Positions 59,501-64,000 of a stretch of 64,000 nt of DNA are shown one piece after another. A program made the position numbers and the translations under genes. Positions within the stretch are counted from its first letter, which is position 1, and every line of letters starts with the position of its first letter. The notes under the pieces are model-generated. The model did not search any database. It saw only the letters and a list, made by a program, of their open reading frames with translations, and had not been told where the DNA came from. Location: contig JBBRTB010000001.1 of assembly GCA_038244815.1 (NCBI GenBank), positions 224,270 through 288,269 on the forward strand, written 5' to 3'. The DNA comes from DASVHS01 sp038244815. Lineage in GTDB: Bacteria; Acidobacteriota; Thermoanaerobaculia; Gp7-AA8.

Positions 59501-60544
59501 TTAGTGGCTGAGACGAACCGAGCGGCGGAGATTGCTCTTGCCGGAGCCGGAGCCATAGATGACGTCGAGAGCCGCGGACGTCAGCGCCTGCTCGTAGACC
59601 GACTCGAGCGTGGTGGCGTCCTGGGTGGAGTTGTCGAGCACCGAACCGAAGGCGAGGAAGCCGGGGCAGCCGTCCGGCAGGCAGGTCGTCGGCGCGTCGT
59701 TGGTCGGAGTATTGGCCGTCTGCTCCACCGTCACGTAGGCGTTCGTCGAGGTGGGCCCCGGCGCGAACGCGGAGAACATCGCTCCGATGCCGGGCTGCGC
59801 GAAACCGAGAGGCCCGAGCGTGATCGTGTAGTCGCTGCCGATCTGCTGCCGGGTGGCACCGTTGTACAGCTTCACCACGATCGTGGTCGTGGAGTACTGC
59901 GATGCGTTCATGAGACCGATGTTGGTGCGGTACGTTCCCACCTGACCGCTGGCGCCGGTGTTGCGGATCCCGGAGATGAACACCTGCGCCAGACCGGTCG
60001 AAGCCTGGCGCGAGCTCACGAAGTTGTACCAGGGAATGCCCGGCACGGACTGGCCATTGGTGGGCTGGCCCGCGGGACTGGAGTGGCCGGGAGGAATCGA
60101 GTAGATGCGGCTGAACACGGAGATGTTGCGGTAGTTCGGGCTGACACCATTGGCATCCTGGGTGTTGACGCAGTCAGCGCCCGCCTTGCAGGCGTTGAAG
60201 ATCAACGAGCCGAAGAACGACGTCGTGGTGGTGTTCTGGCCCAGCCCGGAGCTGAAGAAGTCGGAGAACTCCTTGCGCTCGTTCGGCTGCAGCGTGATCA
60301 CCTTGTCGAAGTATTGCGGCGACACCGACTGACCGGCCGGTGTGTAGATGACCGAGACGTCGACGGCGTCGCTCGCGCTGAGGTTCGAAACCCATACGTC
60401 GGAAATGAACGTCGCGCTCGAGTTCCCGATGTGGCCCGAGACGGGGACATACACCTGATCCGCGACCCGGAAGTTGCTTGCCAGTGCACCCGTGGCAATC
60501 AGAATCAGCGCCGCTGCCACGCCCGCCTGTTTCAATTTGAACAT
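59501..60544 (-). CDS. Secreted protein of unknown function
   Basis: A 347-residue protein from the ATG at 60544 (GGGGAGA upstream) with a clear signal peptide (KLKQAGVAAALILIATGALA). The mature part is rich in Ser, Thr, Asn and beta-strand pattern (FISDVWVSNLSASDAVDVSVIYTP, NIGLMNASQYSTTTIVVKLYNG) and ends in a basic segment KSNLRRSVRLSH. No family was recognised; it looks like an extracellular beta-sandwich protein. An intrinsic terminator follows. Confidence 0.75.
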   Translation of the reverse strand: MFKLKQAGVAAALILIATGALASNFRVADQVYVPVSGHIGNSSATFISDVWVSNLSASDAVDVSVIYTPAGQSVSPQYFDKVITLQPNERKEFSDFFSSGLGQNTTTTSFFGSLIFNACKAGADCVNTQDANGVSPNYRNISVFSRIYSIPPGHSSPAGQPTNGQSVPGIPWYNFVSSRQASTGLAQVFISGIRNTGASGQVGTYRTNIGLMNASQYSTTTIVVKLYNGATRQQIGSDYTITLGPLGFAQPGIGAMFSAFAPGPTSTNAYVTVEQTANTPTNDAPTTCLPDGCPGFLAFGSVLDNSTQDATTLESVYEQALTSAALDVIYGSGSGKSNLRRSVRLSH

Positions 60545-60656
60545 TCGTCTCCCCTTTACATCGTGATTGTTGACTAACTGACTGCGCAACAACAGGAATC
60601 GTTGACGCATTCTAAGGTGAAACCGTGAACGGAACCAGCGAAACGTTTGCGAAACG

Positions 60657-60662
60657 TATACT
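60657..60662 (+). promoter_or_regulatory. -10 box of rluD, leaderless
   Basis: TATACT lies 6 nt before the GTG start of rluD with no ribosome binding site between them, so the mRNA probably starts at the initiation codon. Confidence 0.5.
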
Positions 60663-60668
60663 GAAATC

Positions 60669-61616
60669 GTGCCTGATCCGGTGAGTGTCGTCGTTCCTGC
60701 CGCCAGCGATGGCGCCAGGCTCGATCGTGCGCTGGCCAATCTGTTTCCAGAGCAAAGCCGAAGCGCGCTGGCGCGACTGGTCCAGGAAGGACATGTTCAC
60801 GTTGATACGAAACAGGCTGGGAAAACGTCACTCCGGGTGATCGCTGGCCAGTCCATCACCGTCGATTTTCCGCCGCCCTCGCCCGCGGGCGTCGCATCGC
60901 AGGACCTCCCGCTCACCGTGCTCTACGAGGATGCCGACCTCGTCGTCATCAACAAACCCGCCGGTCTGGTCGTTCACCCCGCCGCCGGTCACGCCGATCA
61001 GACGCTCGTCAACGCTCTTCTCTTTCACATCAGCGACTTGAGCGGCGTCGGCGGCGAGCTCAGGCCCGGCATCGTGCACCGGCTGGACAAGGACACGAGC
61101 GGCGTCATGGTCATCGCGAAAAACGACCGGGCTCACCGCGCGCTCACCGAAGCGTGGGGCACCGATCGCGTGCGCAAGGAATACCTCGCCCTCGTGTACG
61201 GCGCGCCGGCAAAAGAGCGCGGCACGATCGACGCGGCCATCGGGCGCGATCCCCGCGACCGCAAGCGGATGACCATCCTCAAGGGTGGCCGCTCCGCCGT
61301 GACCGAATACGAGGTGCTGGAGCGCTTCCGCTATGTCTCGCTGGTTCGCTGCCGTCTCCGCACCGGCCGCACCCATCAGATCCGCGTCCACCTCAAACAC
61401 CTCGGCCATCCCATCGTCGGCGATCCCGTCTACTCCGGCCCGCAATGGCGCGGCATCCCGGACAAGAAGGTCCAGCGCGCGCTGTCATCGCTCAATCGCC
61501 AGGCCCTCCACGCATGGCGCCTGACCTTTCCCCATCCCGGCTCCGGCGAGCAGATGACGTTCGAAGCTGAGTTGCCCGAAGATCTGCGCGAGCTGATCGA
61601 TCTCGTTCGCGGGTAG
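60669..61616 (+). CDS. rluD: 23S rRNA pseudouridine synthase RluD type
   Basis: A 315-residue protein: N-terminal S4-like domain (ARLDRALANLFPEQSRSALARLVQEGHVHVD) and the RluA-family catalytic domain with HRLDKDTSG at 137-145 (Asp140) and GRTHQIRVHLKHLGHPIVGDPVY. It makes pseudouridines in helix 69 of 23S rRNA if a true RluD. GTG start with a leaderless-type promoter. It is directly upstream of the repeat-bounded four-helix-bundle element. Confidence 0.93.
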   Translation: MPDPVSVVVPAASDGARLDRALANLFPEQSRSALARLVQEGHVHVDTKQAGKTSLRVIAGQSITVDFPPPSPAGVASQDLPLTVLYEDADLVVINKPAGLVVHPAAGHADQTLVNALLFHISDLSGVGGELRPGIVHRLDKDTSGVMVIAKNDRAHRALTEAWGTDRVRKEYLALVYGAPAKERGTIDAAIGRDPRDRKRMTILKGGRSAVTEYEVLERFRYVSLVRCRLRTGRTHQIRVHLKHLGHPIVGDPVYSGPQWRGIPDKKVQRALSSLNRQALHAWRLTFPHPGSGEQMTFEAELPEDLRELIDLVRG

Positions 61617-61623
61617 CGTTCAC

Positions 61624-61703
61624 GGGTTGCCGGGTCGCTGGGTCGCTGGGTCGCTGGGTCGCTGGGTCGCTGGGTCGCTGGGTCGCTGGGTCGCTGGGTC
61701 GCC
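61624..61703. repeat. Left array, ten 8-bp units GGGTCGCT
   Basis: Eight consecutive exact copies flanked by one variant copy on each side. The array begins 8 nt behind the rluD stop codon. Unlike a CRISPR there are no spacers. Confidence 0.95.
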
Positions 61704-61766
61704 GAGGTATACTCCGCTTGCTGATCCTGCCTGCGTTTTCCTCCTCTGGGCCACTTCCAGACACCC

Positions 61767-62174
61767 ATGTCAAAGTCGTATCGCGACCTCGACGTCTTCA
61801 AGCTGGCTCTTGATCTCGTTGCATTGGTCTACGCGCTGTCCGAGCGATTCCCGAGCTCCGAGTTGTATGGACTTACGGCGCAGATGCGCCGCGCATCTGT
61901 CAGCGTGATCAGCCAGATCGCTGAAGGCCATGGCCGGCTGACATTCCGCGAGCGCCGCCAGTTTTGTAGCCAGGCGCGAGGATCTTTGTTTGAGATCGAG
62001 GCGCAGACGATGGTGGCGGTGCGTCTTGCTTACATCACCACGAAGCATGAAGTCGAGGTCACCCGGCAGATCAAACGAACGGGATGTGCGCTCGACGCGC
62101 TCATCAGGTACGTCCGTTCACGCGAGACCGCCAGAAAAGCGACCCAGCGACCCAGCGACCCAGCGACCCAGTAG
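61767..62174 (+). CDS. Four-helix bundle protein, 23S IVS/Avd-like
   Basis: A 135-residue protein with the family pattern YRDLDVFKLALDLV, SELYGLTAQMRRASVSVISQIAEGHGR and ARGSLFEIEAQ: four amphipathic helices as in proteins encoded in 23S rRNA intervening sequences and in Avd of diversity-generating retroelements. Avd-type proteins form basic pentamers that bind nucleic acid and reverse transcriptase (family knowledge). The last residues (ATQRPSDPATQ) are encoded by the right repeat array, so the gene and repeat are physically fused. No ribosome binding site is obvious. Confidence 0.9.
   Translation: MSKSYRDLDVFKLALDLVALVYALSERFPSSELYGLTAQMRRASVSVISQIAEGHGRLTFRERRQFCSQARGSLFEIEAQTMVAVRLAYITTKHEVEVTRQIKRTGCALDALIRYVRSRETARKATQRPSDPATQ
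62138..62169. repeat. Right array, four inverted 8-bp units AGCGACCC
   Basis: Four exact tandem copies, the reverse complement of the left array unit, overlapping the last codons of the four-helix-bundle gene and ending 20 nt before the CNT transporter stop codon. Confidence 0.95.
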
Positions 62175-62189
62175 CGCGGCTCCGCCGCG

Positions 62190-63590
62190 CTACAACAACA
62201 TCCCCGCGATCGTGGCGGTGAGGAAGTTCGCCAGCGTTCCGGCGATCATGGCGCGCAGGCCCAGGCGGGCCAGGTCGCCGCGACGCGTCGGGGCCAGCGA
62301 GCCGATGCCGCCGATCTGGATGGCGATCGACGAGAAGTTCGCGAAGCCGCACAGCGCATACGTGGTGATGACGAAGCTGCGCGGATCGAGGCTCGATCCC
62401 ACACCGGGCTGACCGAGTTTCGCGAACGCGACGAACTCGTTGAGCACCATGCGCGTACCGAGGAGATTCCCGACCGTGAGGCTGTCCTTCCACGTCACGC
62501 CCATGGCCCAGGCGATCGGCCGGAAGATGTATCCGAGGACGATGTCGAGGCTGGGGGGAAACCAGGCCGCGTAGTTATGGACGGCGCCGAACATCCCGTT
62601 CACGAGGGCGACGAGCGCGATGAACGCGATGAGCATGCCGGCCACATTGAGCGACAGGTGAAGCCCCTCGATGGCCCCGCGCCCGGCGGCGTCGATGACG
62701 TTGACGTCCTGCTGCGGAACGACGATCTCCACGTCCCCGCCGGTCTTCGGCTGCTCGACCTCCGGCACGATGATCTTGGACATCATGATCGCGCCCGGTG
62801 CCGTCATGATCACTGCCGTGAGCAGATGGATGACGTCGACCTTGGCCACGAGAACGTACGCCGCCATGATCCCGCCGGAAATGTGAGCCATGCCCGCGGT
62901 CATCACGGTCATGAGCTCGGACATCGTCATCTCCGGCAGGAACGGCCGGATCGTCAGCGGCGCCTCGGTCTGCCCCATGAAGATGGATGCGGCCACCGAC
63001 ATGGACTCCGCGCCCGACACGGCCATGAACCGCGACATCATCTTTGAGAAGATCCTCACCACGAACTGCATCACACCGATGTAATAGAGGATGGCGAACA
63101 CCGAGGCGATGAAGATGATGGTCGGCAGCACCTGCGTGGCGAACACGAATCCCACGCTGGTATTGGCCGGATCGCCCACCGCGCCGAACACGAACTTCGA
63201 GCCTTCCTGCGTGTACGCGATCAGCTTGTTGACCACCTCTTTGAGGTTCGCAAAGAGGTACTTAAGGAGGTTGAAGGCCAGGAACAGCACCAACGAGACG
63301 GCTCCGAAACCGTACCAGAGGTAGCGGCGCCCGCGCTCCGGCATGCGTCCGGCCACGAAGTAGACGATCACGGCCAGAGCGATGAACACGGCCGAAGCGA
63401 GAAGCTGATTGCCGGGAGCTCCAAAAAAGGAAGAGATCCATTCGCCCTTGAGCACCGCGATGGCGGTGAGGATCTGGAGGATCAGTCCCCACATCACGGT
63501 CCGCCAGCGAATCGCTCGTTTGTTGTTCGACAACGCAATGGCGATGGCCAGAATGAGGATGAAGCCGATCAGCGCGGAAAAACGCTCCAC
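62190..63590 (-). CDS. Concentrative nucleoside transporter (CNT/NupC)
   Basis: A 466-residue polytopic protein from a GTG at 63590 that has GAAGGGGG 7 nt upstream; an ATG at 63704 would add a poorly hydrophobic tail. CNT features are GVMQFVVRIFSKMMSRFMAVSGAESMSVAASIFMGQTEAPLTIRPFL and GTRMVLNEFVAFAKL, and CGFANFSSIAIQIGGIGSLAPTRR near the C-terminus. It imports nucleosides with Na+ or H+. It is divergent from a purine nucleoside phosphorylase, a matching salvage pair. Confidence 0.93.
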   Translation of the reverse strand: MERFSALIGFILILAIAIALSNNKRAIRWRTVMWGLILQILTAIAVLKGEWISSFFGAPGNQLLASAVFIALAVIVYFVAGRMPERGRRYLWYGFGAVSLVLFLAFNLLKYLFANLKEVVNKLIAYTQEGSKFVFGAVGDPANTSVGFVFATQVLPTIIFIASVFAILYYIGVMQFVVRIFSKMMSRFMAVSGAESMSVAASIFMGQTEAPLTIRPFLPEMTMSELMTVMTAGMAHISGGIMAAYVLVAKVDVIHLLTAVIMTAPGAIMMSKIIVPEVEQPKTGGDVEIVVPQQDVNVIDAAGRGAIEGLHLSLNVAGMLIAFIALVALVNGMFGAVHNYAAWFPPSLDIVLGYIFRPIAWAMGVTWKDSLTVGNLLGTRMVLNEFVAFAKLGQPGVGSSLDPRSFVITTYALCGFANFSSIAIQIGGIGSLAPTRRGDLARLGLRAMIAGTLANFLTATIAGMLL

Positions 63591-63668
63591 TTGCGAGCCC
63601 CCTTCGAAATGGCGACGGACGAATCGCCAGAAGGATAAGGGCAGAAGCCGGAAAGCAGAAGCTGAAGT

Positions 63669-63674
63669 TATACT
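63669..63674 (+). promoter_or_regulatory. -10 box of the nucleoside phosphorylase gene
   Basis: TATACT lies 10 nt before the ATG at 63685 with no Shine-Dalgarno sequence between, so the transcript is leaderless or nearly so. Confidence 0.45.
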
Positions 63675-63684
63675 CCGCGCCGCC

Positions 63685-64000
63685 ATGCTCGAATCGATCG
63701 ACAAAGCGGTTGCCTACGTGCGCAGCCGGTCTAAATTACAGCCGCGCGCCGGCGTCGTCCTCGGCTCCGGCCTAGGCAACGTCATGCAGGGGATCGACGT
63801 CGAGACGGAGATTCCGTACGCCGAGATTCCCGGCGCCAAAGCCTCCACCGTCGTCGGCCACCAGGGAAAGATGATCCTGGGCCACGCCGGCAAGCTGCCC
63901 GTGGTCGTGCTGAGCGGCCGCATGCACTACTACGAAGGACACGACATGTCCGACGTCGTCCTGCTTTCGCGTGTGGCCGGACGCCTGGGGATCCGCACGC
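63685..64000 (+). CDS. Purine-nucleoside phosphorylase, 5' part
   Basis: The first 105 codons are present; the window ends inside the gene. The sequence shows the trimeric PNP signature: GVVLGSGLGNV at about residues 24-34, VVGHQGKMILGHAGKLPVVVLSGRMHYYEGH following, with the phosphate-binding Ser in GSGLG. It splits purine nucleosides with phosphate into base and ribose 1-phosphate. Divergent from the CNT nucleoside transporter, suggesting a nucleoside uptake and salvage pair. Confidence 0.92.
   Translation, partial: MLESIDKAVAYVRSRSKLQPRAGVVLGSGLGNVMQGIDVETEIPYAEIPGAKASTVVGHQGKMILGHAGKLPVVVLSGRMHYYEGHDMSDVVLLSRVAGRLGIRT

Larger units (their letters stand above)
61624..62169. mobile_element. 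Putative element: 8-mer inverted arrays around a four-helix gene
   Basis: Left boundary: ten 8-bp units, GGGTTGCC, eight exact GGGTCGCT, then GGGTCGCC (61624-61703). Right boundary: four exact AGCGACCC units (62138-62169), the inverted form. The 434-bp interior carries a TATACT -10-like box (61708-61713) and one gene of the 23S-intervening-sequence / Avd-like four-helix family. No transposase, integrase or reverse transcriptase is inside. That this unit moves is inference from its boundaries and from gene-free copies of the same array at 55.1 kb. Confidence 0.6.

Noticed and set aside
61624..61703. CRISPR array
   Set aside because: The 8-bp units are directly adjacent with no spacers and there are no cas genes.
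13616..62174. Diversity-generating retroelement (collar-type proteins plus an Avd-like protein)
   Set aside because: The Avd-like gene is 47 kb from the collar genes, and no reverse transcriptase or template/variable repeat pair was seen in the window.

Overview
The window is GC-rich chromosomal DNA of a free-living bacterium. The gene set points to an uncultured Acidobacteriota-like soil or sediment lineage, but no rRNA is present, so this is an inference from gene style: DUF885 peptidase, dnaK next to a MerR/HspR repressor, fused alpha/beta E1 dehydrogenase, triple tail-collar proteins, large He_PIG/VCBS adhesins, NrfD-type formate dehydrogenase. There is no prophage, CRISPR array, tRNA or plasmid gene.

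Layout. 1-4.2 kb: heat-shock unit dnaK-hspR plus a DUF885 peptidase. 4.3-10.8 kb: BI-1 membrane protein, BON lipoprotein, FAD oxidoreductase, two related small RHH-like proteins, a Kir channel coupled to a CPA2 antiporter, and a Tat-exported protein. 10.8-24 kb: a surface-protein region with a beta-helix protein, DUF6916, a GNAT, three tail-collar proteins and an adhesin of about 2,900 residues broken by a 2-nt duplication. 24-33.5 kb: a DUF5666 lipoprotein with a structured leader, a matrixin-type protease, RidA, a large TPR protein, RDD, and a sugar ABC importer without its ATPase. 33.6-38.4 kb: a three-gene formate dehydrogenase operon whose catalytic subunit is a selenoprotein (in-frame UGA plus SECIS hairpin). 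38.4-46.6 kb: GH3 hexosaminidase, fused E1, phosphohexomutase, a small membrane protein, Gfo/Idh/MocA oxidoreductase and an AraC regulator. 46.6-57.3 kb: the translation/RNA operon rimP-nusA-infB-ylxP-rbfA-nrnA-truB-rpsO-pnp. 57.4-64 kb: beta-propeller and PilZ proteins, a secreted protein, RluD, a four-helix-bundle gene in a repeat-bounded element, and a divergent CNT transporter / purine nucleoside phosphorylase pair cut by the window edge.

The most unusual signal is a recurring non-coding architecture: short tandem arrays of 7- or 8-bp units, usually followed after a gap by the same unit in inverted orientation. At least five loci have both arms (2.1, 30.2, 33.6, 55.1, 56.8 kb), two more are single arrays inside a coding region (57.9, 58.7 kb), and one pair of inverted 8-mer arrays brackets a gene of the 23S-intervening-sequence / Avd-like four-helix-bundle family (61.6-62.2 kb). 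Unit sequence differs between families but unit length is nearly constant. Some families recur (GCTGGGTC at 55.1 and 61.6-62.2 kb; GAGGACC at 30.2 and 58.7 kb), as expected of dispersed mobile elements. The arrays sit even between essential genes (rimP/nusA/infB). Two REP/REPIN-like palindromes (38.4, 49.5 kb) are a separate class.

Regulation visible in sequence: an attenuator-like terminator/antiterminator leader before rimP, a terminator plus Shine-Dalgarno-sequestering leader before the DUF5666 gene, HspR-like half-sites before dnaK, and several -10 boxes placed so that the transcripts should be leaderless.
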